Assembly (NCBI GenBank): GCA_012515235.1
Contig: JAAYYU010000237.1
Span: 40,737 to 104,736, forward strand
Origin: Candidatus Anammoximicrobium sp.
Lineage (GTDB): Bacteria; Planctomycetota; Planctomycetia; Pirellulales; Pirellulaceae
Length of the DNA: 64,000 bases
Direction of reading: 5' to 3'
Positions 32,525 to 42,278 of this stretch are shown here, piece by piece (within the stretch, counting starts at the first letter, position 1; the number at the start of each line of letters is the position of its first letter). The notes beneath the pieces were generated by a model. That model was given only the letters and a program-made list of their open reading frames with translations. It had not been told where the DNA came from and did not search any database. The position numbers and the translations under genes were made by a program.

Positions 32525-32943
32525 AGGTTGTTCTCCTCGTCTCCGCGGTCGTTTCTGGCTTCGCGGTTATCGCGTTTCTGAGAGCGCGGCCCGCTGGCGG
32601 CGCCGACGCCAAGGCGGTAACCGTCGCGGGCTGGCTGCGTCGCGCGGTGGGCACTCGCGTCAACGTCGCCGACGTCGTCCGCTTGCACCGCCACGGCGAT
32701 CATGGCGAATCGCCCTGCGGGTGTCAACTCCCAGACCGAGCGAAGCACCGCGCAGGGCTTGAAATGAACCACGGCCACGAGGTGCCCGCGAGATGCCGGT
32801 CCTTCCTTTTCTTCTTTTCTTCTTTCCTTTTCCTTCGTCCTTTCTTCCGTCCTTTCTTTTCAACAGGCTGTCAGGGCGTGCAAATCCTGCGTCGGCAGCG
32901 TAGAATCTGCACGCACGCACACCGCGGAGGCCGTGAAGGCACC
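32525..32943. other. 419-nt intergenic region with a long polypyrimidine tract
   Basis: Between divergent genes. 32801-32861 is 61 nt of almost pure C/T on the plus strand (two G only). It is followed by the motif TTTTCAACAGGCTG (32857-32870). A possible weak promoter (GTGCAA, 17 nt, TAGAAT at 32901-32906) precedes the methyltransferase. Confidence 0.5.
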
Positions 32944-33843
32944 ATGTCGCACCCGAAAAGAGCAACTCGAGTATCCGCCAACCGGCCCGGCCAATCGGCG
33001 GGCCGCCAGCGTGTCGTCACGGCCAACTGGTATGAGTGTCCGCAGTACTACGACCTCGCCTTCCGTTCGGAAACGCGGCCGGAGGCGGATTTTATCGAGG
33101 CGGCCTGCCGCAAGTATTGCGTTTTCCCCGTGCGGAATTTGCTGGAGCCCGCCTGCGGCACCGGGCGTCTGGTTGCCGAATTGGCGCGCCGCGGCTACCA
33201 CGTCACGGGGTTCGACCTCAGTCGTCCGGCGCTGACTTACCTGCAGCGCCGGCTGGCGCGAGGCAGACTTCGGGCCACCGTCTTTCAGGCCGACATGGCG
33301 GGTTTCTCGCTGCCTCGTCCCGTCGACGCGGCGTACAACACGTTCGACAGTTTTCGCCACTTGTTGTCCGAAGACGACGCCCGCCGCCATTTGCAGTGCG
33401 TCGCCGACAACCTGCGTCCCGGAGGCATTTATCTCCTCGGCTTTCATCTGCTGCCCCCCGACGCGTCGGAGGAATGCACGGAGCGTTGGACCGAACGCAG
33501 TGGCAGCACGCAGGTCACGGTCACGCTGCGCGTCCTGGCCAGCGACCGCCGTCGCCGCCTGGAGACCATCCGCATCAGCTTGTTGGTCCGCACGGGGAAG
33601 GACGAATTCCGCTTACGCGACGAGTTCCCCTTGCGGCTGTACACCGCCCGCCAGATTCGCTGCCTCTTGGCGAAAGTGCCGGCCCTCGAGTTGCTGGACG
33701 TGTACGACTTCTGGTACGAAATCGACAATCCACTGCAACTGAACGACGCCATCTCCGATACCGTGTTCGTCCTGCGCAAAGCGGGCGATGATTGCCTCCG
33801 GGCCGGGAGCGGCGACTCGGAGACAGGCACGGCGGGAGTCTAG
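32944..33843 (+). CDS. Class I SAM-dependent methyltransferase
   Basis: 299 residues; ATG at 32944 with GAAGG 5 nt upstream. After a basic N-terminal tail, WYECPQYYDLAF begins the domain. Motif I is LLEPACGTGRLVAEL (67-81, SAM-binding loop), motif II ends in VTGFDLS with the ribose-binding Asp, and AAYNTFDSFRHL plus NLRPGGIYLLGFHL are the later strands. The C-terminal part carries a beta-strand insert (RLETIRISLLVRTGKDEF). Methyl acceptor unknown; no partner gene is evident. Cytoplasmic. Confidence 0.88.
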   Translation: MSHPKRATRVSANRPGQSAGRQRVVTANWYECPQYYDLAFRSETRPEADFIEAACRKYCVFPVRNLLEPACGTGRLVAELARRGYHVTGFDLSRPALTYLQRRLARGRLRATVFQADMAGFSLPRPVDAAYNTFDSFRHLLSEDDARRHLQCVADNLRPGGIYLLGFHLLPPDASEECTERWTERSGSTQVTVTLRVLASDRRRRLETIRISLLVRTGKDEFRLRDEFPLRLYTARQIRCLLAKVPALELLDVYDFWYEIDNPLQLNDAISDTVFVLRKAGDDCLRAGSGDSETGTAGV

Positions 33844-33911
33844 AAACCGGGGAGTCCCAAAGACCCGTTGATGCTCCAGAACCGCTCCATTTCAGGAAGG
33901 AGAACCATGCC

Positions 33912-36900
33912 ATGTCATTGCCAGATTGGGGCTTGTACCTTCGGTCACTTCACGGGGCCGCTCCGGAAGCGCTGCGTCTGAGACGCCGCCGCACGAATCT
34001 CACAGAGAGGCTCCTGATCGCAGTGGCCGCCATGTGCGCCCTGCTGGCCGCGGACGCTGCCCACGCAGCCCAACAGGCGGCGCAGGACACAGGAATGGAG
34101 TCAGCGCCGACAAGCCCGGCCGATGACCTGCCTGCCGAATTCAAGCTGCTGCTGGCCACGGATGCCGAACAGGAGTACCGGTGGACGCTGGTCGGCAAGA
34201 ATGACAAGGCTCAGGAGCAAGCGCAGTTGCACGCGGAACTCAACTCGCTTGCCACCGTCTGGCATTTTCCTCTGGCGCGAAACAGGAGCGTCTTCAAGTT
34301 CGTGTTCACGCGTCCGATCCGCAAGGGCGGAAATGTGTTCCACGTCTATGTCAAGGCCGACGGCGACGAGCAGACGGGACGGAAACACGAAGGCATCCAT
34401 AACGGCGTCGATTACATGTTCACCCTGATCGACGGCGACCCGAGCCACGCAAGCACTCGGCTGGACGTGTTCACCGCGGACGGCAAGACGCGTCGCGGCG
34501 CCTGCAACCTGGTGATCCGGGACGCCACGCTCTATCTGGCCGCGGAAATGGCGTTGCAGCAGCAAGACGGGCGATCCGTGTTCGAGTACTGCCTGTCGTC
34601 GTACGTCCGGGACACCCGCGCCAGTGTCGGCCTGGGGTATTGCCGCGCGACCTCCGCCGGCGCGCCGAAAGCGCTCGACACCCGGCTCCTGGTCAATCCC
34701 GACGTGACCGTCATCAACGGCACGGTTCCCGGCTGGCAGTTGGTCGCCGGAAGCCGGCCGCTGGAGGTCAAGCTGGCCGCGGACAGCGAGGATGGGGCCC
34801 TGGTTCTGGAAAACGTCTTCTCGCCGGAAGGCTTGTCGCAAACCGTCAGCCTGACGCCCGGCCATTATCTCTTGCGCGCGTTAGCCAAGACGAACGTGTA
34901 CCAAATCCATCTGGTCGCCGAGAGCACGCGTCTGCCGGTCGCCGTGTCCGACCAGTACCAGTGGGTAGAGCTTCCCTTTTGCATTCCGCATTCCGGCGAC
35001 GATTCTCCCAGGGCGGCCCAAGTGGGATTCCGGTACCTGGCGCGGCCGGCGACGGGCAACGCCTCGCGGCTGCCGGCCAGACTGGCGGTCAAGCGTGTCG
35101 AGTTGGTCCGGCTGGGCGACACGGTGCTCAGTGCCCAGTGGGCCGAGACGCTGCCGGTGGACCCACTGCACCGGCTGAAAGCGATCCACCAGTCGCCGGC
35201 CTGGAGCCGTCCGGGCAAGGTCGTCTTTCAGGATGCGTTCCTCGGCACGGAACTGTGGTTGCTGACCCAGGAAGGCCGGATCGACCACACGTACGTCGGC
35301 CACCCCAATTTCAGTCACGAAGGCAAGTACCTGCACGTCGGCTTCCGCAGATCGCCGCGCGGGCTGCTCCGGACGGACGGTTCAGCGCGAACCATGAACG
35401 ACGCCTGGACGGGAATCGCCTGGCTGTTCCCGTGGGAACAGAAGCGGCTGCCCGCCGGGTCCGATCCCGCAGACTGGATCGCCACGTCGCGAAAGACGGA
35501 CGGCATCCAATTGCTGAACGTGGTGACGGGACAAAGCCAGCGGATCGATTTGCCCTCGCGTCCCGGCTGGCAAATCGTCCATTTTCCTGGCATCGCCACG
35601 TACGGCGGGCGGGGGCCGAACCTGCGTCAGCTCACCCACGAAACGCTGGTCTGGTTTGCGGAAGACAAACGATCCGTGGCGCGATCGAATGCGACGGGAG
35701 AACCGTTTACGGTCTTCCCGGTGCGGACCATTTCCTCGCGGCCGGACGAGGACGCGGTGTACGCCGACATGTCCAGCGTGGGCGGGAAAGCCGGCGACAA
35801 CTGGCGCGACGCGCTGGACCGCGACGGCAACCGGTACTTCCTGTTCGAACTCAACCGGGACCACTTCCCCGACCACCCGACCAATCCGTATCAAGTCTGG
35901 GCGTTGCCGCTGACGCCAGGCGACCAGCGCGGCTTGCTGCGCGTGGTGTTCCATCCGCGGGCGAAGATGACGGAGTTTGTGACCAGCCAAACTGGCATGA
36001 CGCCCCAGCCATCGGCAAACTGGTGGAACTTCGCCGCCGGCTTCCCGTGGTCGGGCGATAACGGGATCCTGCAACTGGAAGACGGGACCCTGGTCCACAT
36101 GAGTTCCCTGGGCATGCACAGCAGCTTTGCGGGCGGCAGCACGGTCAGCGTCAACTGTGCCCACACGGGGGAAGTGCGTTACGTTGGCACGTATCCCAAG
36201 TTCGACCGCGTCAGCTGGCCGCACGAGTTCCGGCGGGACCGGGACTATGCAGTGGTGGCGAGCCATGCCGAGCCGGCTTCGCCGCTGGTGATGATCGACC
36301 TGGAACATACCACGATGTGGACGCTGGCCCTGACCAATTTCCACGACTACGCGATCCGCTACAAGACCCGCTGGAATCGGGAAGCCTATCACAAACCCAT
36401 GTTCCGTCCGGCGCCGGGGTTCAGTCCGGATTTCACCAAGGTCGTCTTCTTTTCGGCCATGCTGACCGGCGACCACCCGGATCGGAAGTGGGGCGACGTT
36501 TATGTGGCCGTGGCCCGCTATCCGGAGCCTCCGCTGAATCTGCGCAGGGAGGGCGCGGCGCTGGTCTGGGACAAGCCGCGACGCCATGCCGAGATCCAGG
36601 GCTTCCGGCTGTACCACGCCGTCGAAAGCGGTCGCAACTACGCGCGGGTCGGCGACGGGCTGCTGAGCGGAACCCGTTGCGAATTGCCGACGGACGCGGA
36701 GGGCTTCTACGTGCTGACGTCCGTGGAGCATTCCGGGCTGGAGAGCCGGACGTTCTCGAACGAAGCGCGTGTGGGAGAAAACCCCGTGTTTCGGCACTTC
36801 TACCGCCCGGCAGCCGGCAAGATCACCAACCCGATGGTGCCGTTCTTCGAGCCCGCAGGAACCGGCGACGGCTATGCGGTCGCGATCACCGATCCGGATC

Positions 36901-37619
36901 TCATCCACCAGCAGTCGCTGGCCCAAGGGCAAAGCGGGTCGGTAACGTTGCCGGTGTGCATCTCGGCGGCGGGGCCAGTCCGGATTCTGGCCAGGGTGCG
37001 CGGGCTGTCGCCGTTGGAACGCGCCAGCTACACGACCGGCTGGCCGTTGCCGACCGAGGCCGCCCAGGGCAGCTTCACGGTCCGCCTCGGCGGCCGGCAG
37101 GCGGGGACCATTCCCGTCGCCGGAACCTCGTGGAGCTGGGTCGCGCTCGACGCCGCCACGGTCCCGCTTGCCGCAGGCGCGTTCGACCTGGAACTAGCCA
37201 CCTCCAACGCCGGCATCGCCGTCGACAGTCTGCTCCTGACCAACGACCCCAATTTCGTACCGCGCGGCCGGGGCCAGGTGCCGGAGAAACTGTCGGCGGT
37301 ACCCCAATCGCTGCGGGCGGTGCCGCTGACTGCCGAAGACGAACGGGCGCTGCCCGCCTCGCCCCAAGACCAGCGGCCGCGAGTCAAGTTGATCTGGAAC
37401 CCCGTCGCCGCGCCGCAGGGCGTGTCGCATTACAACGTGTACCGATCGGACCAGGAAGCGTTCGAGGCAGAAGCGGAGACGCTGTTGGGCAGTCCGCGCG
37501 ATTGCGCGTTCTACGACGTCGGCTGCAGCCCCGGCCAGACCGTCTACTATCGCGTCCGCGCCGTCGACGCCTGGGGCAATCGCTCGCCGCCCTCCGCGGC
37601 CGTGAGCGTGACCGAGTGA
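33912..37619 (+). CDS. Very large exported multidomain protein with beta-propeller-like core and two FN3-like domains
   Basis: 1235 residues; ATG at 33912 with AAGGAG 9 nt upstream. An unusually long N-region (about 38 residues) precedes the signal-peptide core LLIAVAAMCALLAADAAHAA. Residues about 90-280 are beta-rich (GGNVFHVYVKADGDEQTG). Residues about 430-860 contain repeated short strands and blocks such as FSHEGKYLHVGFRR and FSPDFTKVVFFSAML, resembling a TolB/WD-type beta-propeller. FN3-like domains lie at about 870-955 (LNLRREGAALVWDKPR) and 1157-1235 (VKLIWNPVAAPQGVSHYNVYR). No catalytic motif was recognised. Probably a cell-surface protein binding or handling polysaccharide. Confidence 0.72.
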   Translation: MSLPDWGLYLRSLHGAAPEALRLRRRRTNLTERLLIAVAAMCALLAADAAHAAQQAAQDTGMESAPTSPADDLPAEFKLLLATDAEQEYRWTLVGKNDKAQEQAQLHAELNSLATVWHFPLARNRSVFKFVFTRPIRKGGNVFHVYVKADGDEQTGRKHEGIHNGVDYMFTLIDGDPSHASTRLDVFTADGKTRRGACNLVIRDATLYLAAEMALQQQDGRSVFEYCLSSYVRDTRASVGLGYCRATSAGAPKALDTRLLVNPDVTVINGTVPGWQLVAGSRPLEVKLAADSEDGALVLENVFSPEGLSQTVSLTPGHYLLRALAKTNVYQIHLVAESTRLPVAVSDQYQWVELPFCIPHSGDDSPRAAQVGFRYLARPATGNASRLPARLAVKRVELVRLGDTVLSAQWAETLPVDPLHRLKAIHQSPAWSRPGKVVFQDAFLGTELWLLTQEGRIDHTYVGHPNFSHEGKYLHVGFRRSPRGLLRTDGSARTMNDAWTGIAWLFPWEQKRLPAGSDPADWIATSRKTDGIQLLNVVTGQSQRIDLPSRPGWQIVHFPGIATYGGRGPNLRQLTHETLVWFAEDKRSVARSNATGEPFTVFPVRTISSRPDEDAVYADMSSVGGKAGDNWRDALDRDGNRYFLFELNRDHFPDHPTNPYQVWALPLTPGDQRGLLRVVFHPRAKMTEFVTSQTGMTPQPSANWWNFAAGFPWSGDNGILQLEDGTLVHMSSLGMHSSFAGGSTVSVNCAHTGEVRYVGTYPKFDRVSWPHEFRRDRDYAVVASHAEPASPLVMIDLEHTTMWTLALTNFHDYAIRYKTRWNREAYHKPMFRPAPGFSPDFTKVVFFSAMLTGDHPDRKWGDVYVAVARYPEPPLNLRREGAALVWDKPRRHAEIQGFRLYHAVESGRNYARVGDGLLSGTRCELPTDAEGFYVLTSVEHSGLESRTFSNEARVGENPVFRHFYRPAAGKITNPMVPFFEPAGTGDGYAVAITDPDLIHQQSLAQGQSGSVTLPVCISAAGPVRILARVRGLSPLERASYTTGWPLPTEAAQGSFTVRLGGRQAGTIPVAGTSWSWVALDAATVPLAAGAFDLELATSNAGIAVDSLLLTNDPNFVPRGRGQVPEKLSAVPQSLRAVPLTAEDERALPASPQDQRPRVKLIWNPVAAPQGVSHYNVYRSDQEAFEAEAETLLGSPRDCAFYDVGCSPGQTVYYRVRAVDAWGNRSPPSAAVSVTE

Positions 37620-37641
37620 CCTAGCCGTGCGTGCTGCCCCG

Positions 37642-38073
37642 GCGGAGCTTGCCTCCGTGGAGCCATGTTCACAACCAGAAACGCGCCCGTCGGAAACCGC
37701 GGCCACCACGTTGCTTGCCAACGTGGAGCCATGTTCACACTTTGCACGCCGGAACATCGCTCTACCCGGCCAAGCCGGGCAGTGGCGAATGCGCTGGGGA
37801 TGGTTGGCCTGTCTGGTGTTGAACACCGTTCCACGCTGGCAAGCAGCGTGGGGACGGGCGTGCGGGGGGCGTCCGGGGCGGGCTGGGTGTGGCCACGGCG
37901 GAGCTTGCCTCCGTCGAGCCATGTTCAGCACCAGACGGCCGGCCCCCGAGAATCTTCCCTTCGGCCACCACGCTGCTTGCCAGCGTGGGGCCATGTTCAA
38001 GACCAGACGTCGTACCCTTCGCACGGCATCCGGCGTTATGAACACCGTACCACACTGGCCAGCCGCGTGGCGA
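37642..38073. repeat. Array of six REP-like palindromic units in mixed orientations
   Basis: Units at about 37642-37678, 37701-37740, 37817-37853 (reverse), 37891-37934, 37963-38007 and 38039-38073 (reverse). The core is CCACGCTG-CTTGC-CAGCGTGG or a variant (stem GGAG/CTCC in two units). Each is followed by GAGCCATGTTCA plus ACCAG in the forward direction. Together they fill most of the 591-nt gap 37620-38210; no gene is supported there. Confidence 0.82.
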
Positions 38074-38116
38074 CGTGAGGCGGCAGGCCTTGGGTATTCG
38101 CGGCCACGGGCTTGCG

Positions 38117-38132
38117 CCGGAGGAACCTCCGG
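38117..38132. other. Isolated hairpin CCGGAGG-AA-CCTCCGG
   Basis: Perfect 7-bp stem with a 2-nt loop, about 80 nt beyond the stop of the oxidoreductase at 38211. No T-tract follows on either strand, so it is not a typical terminator. Confidence 0.4.
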
Positions 38133-38210
38133 TCCCAGGGCGGGGCAGCGGGGGCGCGTGTGCGGCTACGATCGGTTGTGGATGTCCGCGGCAATCGGGC
38201 TCCGCAAACG

Positions 38211-39344
38211 CTACGTCTCCACCCACCGCCTTTCGGCAGCCGAGCGCCGGACGCACTCCATGAGCTGCTGGACGCGGATCCCCTGTTCCAGTCCCGGCTC
38301 AGCCGGCTGGCCCTGTCCCACCGCCGCGAGAAAGTTCGCCAGACAGGCCGCGTGGCTGCGCAGCCAGCCAATGGCCGCCTTGGGGCTGGGCACCGCGGCT
38401 GCCGGAGCCGGGTAGCGCTGCCCCGTATCGATCCGGTTCCAGCCGCGCAGGCCGCCTGCGGGGTCGCCGGAGGCGGCGGCGTCGTGGACTTCGAGCCAGT
38501 GCGGGTGCATCCCGTTGAAGCGGAGCGCGCCGCGCGAGCCGTGGATCTCCAGACGCAGCTCATCCTCGGCGCCCGTGGCGATCTTTGTGGCTTCGAGGGT
38601 GCCCAAGGCCCCGGAGCGCATCCGCGCCAAGAGCATCACGCAGTCCTCGGCGTCGACCGGTACGCTGGCCTGCGGGTCGGTGGCCGAAGGCCGCTGGGGA
38701 TACGCGATCTGCGTCGCGGCCATCACGGCGGCAAAGGGGCCGATCAGCCAATCCAGCAGGTCCAAGGCGTGGGATGCCAGGTCGGCGATCACGCCGCCTC
38801 CGGCCACGGCGGTCAGCTTCCACTTGACCGGCGCCTCGGGCGCAGCGCTGCCCCCGTGCAGATAGGCAGCCCGAAAACCAAGCACCTGGCCCAACGCCCC
38901 GGCGTCGATCAGTTGCTTGGCCCGCATCGTGGCCGGAAAGAAACGGTTCTGGAACGTCATCTGCGCCGTTCCCCGGTAAGCGTGCAACGCGGCTTGGACT
39001 TCTTCGGCCTCGGCCAGCGTCGCCACCAGCGGTTTGTCGCAGTAGATGTGTTTCTGGGCCTGCAGGGCCGACAGCAAGGCTTCGCGATGCACGTGGTTCG
39101 GCGTGCAGACGTGGACGATGTCGATCTCGGGATTCTCCGTAACCAGGCGAAAGTCGGTGCCCGCCACGTCGGCTCCGATCATCTGGCAGGCTTTCCGGGC
39201 CGTCTCCAGGCGACTGGTGACCACGTGCGTGATCCGTGCGCGGAGCGGCGGCGGATCGTAGAACAGCGGCAGGTTCAGGTAGCCGTAGGCATGCACCTTG
39301 CCGATCATGCCGAAGCCGAGAATGCCCACGCGATAGACCTTCAC
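38211..39344 (-). CDS. Gfo/Idh/MocA-family oxidoreductase, cytoplasmic
   Basis: 377 residues from a GTG at 39344, preferred over an in-frame GTG at 39371 because AAGGAG lies 7 nt upstream of it. Unlike the Tat-exported member at 30053 it has no export signal. It starts directly with the Rossmann motif VGILGFGMIG (G-x-G-x-x-G at 10-15), then VHVCTPNHVH and, in place of E-K-P, DKP at 103-105 (IYCDKPLVATL). The C-terminal domain carries GGGVIADLASHALDLLDWL with the conserved His. An NAD(P)-dependent sugar or inositol dehydrogenase is expected; substrate unknown. D-K-P occurs in a subset of the family and keeps the catalytic Lys. Confidence 0.88.
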   Translation of the reverse strand: MKVYRVGILGFGMIGKVHAYGYLNLPLFYDPPPLRARITHVVTSRLETARKACQMIGADVAGTDFRLVTENPEIDIVHVCTPNHVHREALLSALQAQKHIYCDKPLVATLAEAEEVQAALHAYRGTAQMTFQNRFFPATMRAKQLIDAGALGQVLGFRAAYLHGGSAAPEAPVKWKLTAVAGGGVIADLASHALDLLDWLIGPFAAVMAATQIAYPQRPSATDPQASVPVDAEDCVMLLARMRSGALGTLEATKIATGAEDELRLEIHGSRGALRFNGMHPHWLEVHDAAASGDPAGGLRGWNRIDTGQRYPAPAAAVPSPKAAIGWLRSHAACLANFLAAVGQGQPAEPGLEQGIRVQQLMECVRRSAAERRWVET

Positions 39345-39611
39345 CTTGCGACTCCTTGTTCTCTTTCCCACGCGCCAACAGCGGCGGCTTTCTGACGGCC
39401 CCCCGGCCGTCGACGAGCACGGCCCTGGGCAGAAAAAAATTCTACTTCATCCGAAAGCCGTGTCCACACGACTTGACATCGCCCGCCGGCTCGGGCAAAA
39501 ACGGAAGCGGGACCGGGAGCGAGCGTGTTTTCCCGACGGCGACGAAACCGACGCCCTCGTGTCCCAACCCCCCCTTCTCGAAAGCCGACAAGGACTGCCG
39601 ATCAGACTGCC

Positions 39612-40037
39612 ATGCACACCGAACAACACATTGCCGCTTTTCTTTCCGGATCGCCGCACGCCGTCGTGGGCGCGTCGCGCAATCGCGAGAAGTACGGGAA
39701 CAAGGTCCTGCGGGCCTATCTGCAGAACCAACGCGTCGTGTTTCCCGTCCATCCCAGCCTCGATGAAATCGAGGGACTGCCCGCGTTCCGTGACCTCGCC
39801 AGCTTGCCACAGGTCGTGCATGGCGTCTCGATCATTACGCCGCCAGCTGTCACGCAGCGCATCGTCGCGGACGCCGTGAAGCTGGGGATCAAGTACCTTT
39901 GGATGCAGCCGGGGGCGGAGAGCGAGCAGGCTGTCCAAGCCGCCGAGCAGGCCGGCCTGCACGTCATCTGGGGCGGGCCGTGCATTCTGGTGGCGCTGCG
40001 TTTCCGCGAAGACGCCTCCGTTGCGGGGGCCTCGTAG
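39612..40037 (+). CDS. CoA-binding domain protein (YccU-like)
   Basis: 141 residues; the ATG at 39612 is chosen on homology, since the ribosome site is weak. A single Rossmann-like CoA-binding domain: HAVVGASRNREKYGNKVLRAY (nucleotide-binding loop), VVFPVHPSLDEIEGLPAF, HGVSIITPPAVTQRIV and KYLWMQPGAES. These are the conserved blocks of the YccU/CoA_binding_2 family, stand-alone relatives of the succinyl-CoA synthetase alpha subunit. Ligand and role are not known. Cytoplasmic. It is divergent from the oxidoreductase at 38211-39344 and converges with the BatA-like gene. Confidence 0.87.
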   Translation: MHTEQHIAAFLSGSPHAVVGASRNREKYGNKVLRAYLQNQRVVFPVHPSLDEIEGLPAFRDLASLPQVVHGVSIITPPAVTQRIVADAVKLGIKYLWMQPGAESEQAVQAAEQAGLHVIWGGPCILVALRFREDASVAGAS

Positions 40038-40121
40038 CCGCACCCACAACGGCGAACGGCGGACGTCTGCCGGCCGTTTTCGCTGGAACTTCTGCCACGG
40101 TTGGATTTTCGGCCCCGGGCT

Positions 40122-42098
40122 TCACAGGTACACCCGCTGATTGTAAACGTACCACTCAAAGACCAGCACGACCAAGGCGGCAAGCAGGAGCCACCGCCAG
40201 AGTTCTTTTCGCGCCGGCTCCAAGCCGCCTTGACCGGACACTTCCTCGTGCCCCAGTTCGAGCTTGGCGCGCGGCTTCAGGTCGCTTTCGCGGCTGTCGA
40301 ACAGGTTCACGGCGAATTGCCGAGCGGGCTTTGTGTCCCGGCCTTCCCAGACAGTGTAGATCCCCACTTGACCCGTCTCCGTAAAGACGAATTGATTCTG
40401 CGTCTGGCGAGGCAACTCGACGCGGCGGCCGTCGGGCCGCTGGACCGTCACGCGGTCCACGGGCGACTGGGTGCGGAGCACCATCGGCTGTCCCGGCTTG
40501 ACCGACGGCAACTCACCGCCGCGCGAAAGACCGCCCAGGTAACGCACCACGTTCATGGCGAACACCGGGAAGCTGCGGCGGATGACCCAATCGGTTTTCG
40601 GCTCCACCTGGCCCTTGTCGTCCGCGCCCACGATCTCAAACCCCAACACGGCGTCCTCGAAACCTTCGCGGGGGGCGATCGAATACACGGGACCAAAGTC
40701 GGCGTCGATCAGCGCCGTGCCGCCCGGCGGCGTTTTCAGCGGCGTGGCCTCGACGATCAACACGTCGCCCATCTCGACGTACTGCATCAAGGGGTGGACG
40801 CGGTCCGTGTCGATGACGAGCGGCCGGCCCGTCTTCGAGCCTTGCGACCAGCCCGCCACGGGCGGCACGCGGCCGACGAACAGGGTGTTGGCCTGAGGCA
40901 TCGTTCTCGGCGCGCAACGGTCGTAGATGATCAGGTCCCAGTAACCCGCGGCCGCCTGGTCCTGGTGCTTCCGGGTCTCCAGTTCAGCCGGCGTGGCCAG
41001 CGTCACGTCGGCCAATTCGCGAGCTTCAGCAGTGTCCAGCGCCAGGCGCAACGCGTCGTTGCCCGGCGTGGCCAGCAGGAGGCGGACCCGTCGACCGCGA
41101 TCCAGGACGGCGTAGGCCCGGTTGTCCAGCGCCAAGTGGTCCGGGTGATCGAGGGCTGCCTGCAGCGCCGCGCGCTCGGCGTCCGGCAATTCAAATTTCA
41201 CGCCCGCCCGGCCGTGCGCCGCTACGGCGACCGACTGGGCGTCCTGCAACTGGCCGTCGCGCAGCAGCGCCACGTCCAGCGCCACGTCCTCATCCCCCGT
41301 GTTTTCCAAGCGGGCGAACGCCTGCCACTGCTCCGGCTTCTCCGGGTTGCGCTCGGCCGTAAAGGCAACAATTCCCACGTTGCGGGGCGCGTCCGTGCCG
41401 ACGGAAATGTATTTCGGGTCCAAATTGCCCAGCGAGAAGTCCGGCACCGCGGCAAACCCGCCGTCCGTGTACAGGTACAGCGTGGCCGGCAGCGCTTCGG
41501 CAACCTGCACGTCGTTGGCGTTCTCGGCGTCGCTGGTCCGCCCCGGATTGGCCAACCCGGCGGCGGCCCGCAACGCTTCGCGCAAGTCGCTGGTGTGACT
41601 GGTCGGCTGGATTTGGTTCACCTTCTGACGCAGCAGCGAACGGTTGCTGGTAAACGACTGTTCAACGCGGGCCACGTCCGAAAAGCTGATCACCAAAGCC
41701 GCGTCCTCCGACTGCATCTGCGCGATCAGCCCCAGAATCTGCTGCTTGGCTGCTTCCAACCGATTCGGCGGGACGTCGGTCGCCGTCATGCTGGCCGACG
41801 CGTCGACCAGAAAGATGAACCGGTCGCCCGTCAGCCGCGCCCCGCGCCACCCCGGCCGCAGGCAGGCAACCATCAGGATCGCAATCAACAGCAACTGCAG
41901 GAACAGCAACAGACTCTGTCGCAAACGCTGCCAGATCGAGTTGACGTGCAGATCCTCGATCGTGCGGCTCCACAGATACGTGCTGGGCACTTCCAACGGC
42001 TGACGCTTGAGCTTCAAGAAATACAGCGCCACGATGGCCGCAGGCACGGATCCCAGGACCAGCCACTGCCACGAATTCAGACTGTTGATGAAATCCAT
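40122..42098 (-). CDS. BatA-type membrane protein with VWA domain
   Basis: 658 residues from the ATG at 42098. Two N-terminal transmembrane segments at about 10-27 and 62-82 frame the BatA N-terminal domain (YFLKLKRQPLEVPSTYLW). A VWA domain begins at RFIFLVDASASM (MIDAS D-x-S-x-S at 99-103) with TSDLREALRAA and LYLYTDGG as later MIDAS parts. A long extracytoplasmic beta-rich region follows, and a last transmembrane helix lies near 635-652. Aerotolerance-type (Bat) proteins usually lie next to a MoxR ATPase and DUF58 gene; neither is nearby, so this copy stands alone. Confidence 0.85.
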   Translation of the reverse strand: MDFINSLNSWQWLVLGSVPAAIVALYFLKLKRQPLEVPSTYLWSRTIEDLHVNSIWQRLRQSLLLFLQLLLIAILMVACLRPGWRGARLTGDRFIFLVDASASMTATDVPPNRLEAAKQQILGLIAQMQSEDAALVISFSDVARVEQSFTSNRSLLRQKVNQIQPTSHTSDLREALRAAAGLANPGRTSDAENANDVQVAEALPATLYLYTDGGFAAVPDFSLGNLDPKYISVGTDAPRNVGIVAFTAERNPEKPEQWQAFARLENTGDEDVALDVALLRDGQLQDAQSVAVAAHGRAGVKFELPDAERAALQAALDHPDHLALDNRAYAVLDRGRRVRLLLATPGNDALRLALDTAEARELADVTLATPAELETRKHQDQAAAGYWDLIIYDRCAPRTMPQANTLFVGRVPPVAGWSQGSKTGRPLVIDTDRVHPLMQYVEMGDVLIVEATPLKTPPGGTALIDADFGPVYSIAPREGFEDAVLGFEIVGADDKGQVEPKTDWVIRRSFPVFAMNVVRYLGGLSRGGELPSVKPGQPMVLRTQSPVDRVTVQRPDGRRVELPRQTQNQFVFTETGQVGIYTVWEGRDTKPARQFAVNLFDSRESDLKPRAKLELGHEEVSGQGGLEPARKELWRWLLLAALVVLVFEWYVYNQRVYL

Positions 42099-42278
42099 CG
42101 CCGCACACGCCAGTCACGCGGCCGACCGCGTAGGACAGGTCTGGAGACTCGTCCCGTCGAGGGAAGGCCCGGATCGGACAAGTCCGAAGACCCGCCCGAC
42201 CGGAGAAACCATCGGCTGAACCACCTGCGGCAATTCTAGCGGCGGGAGCCCTTGCTGGGCAACCAGCATCGCCCTGGG

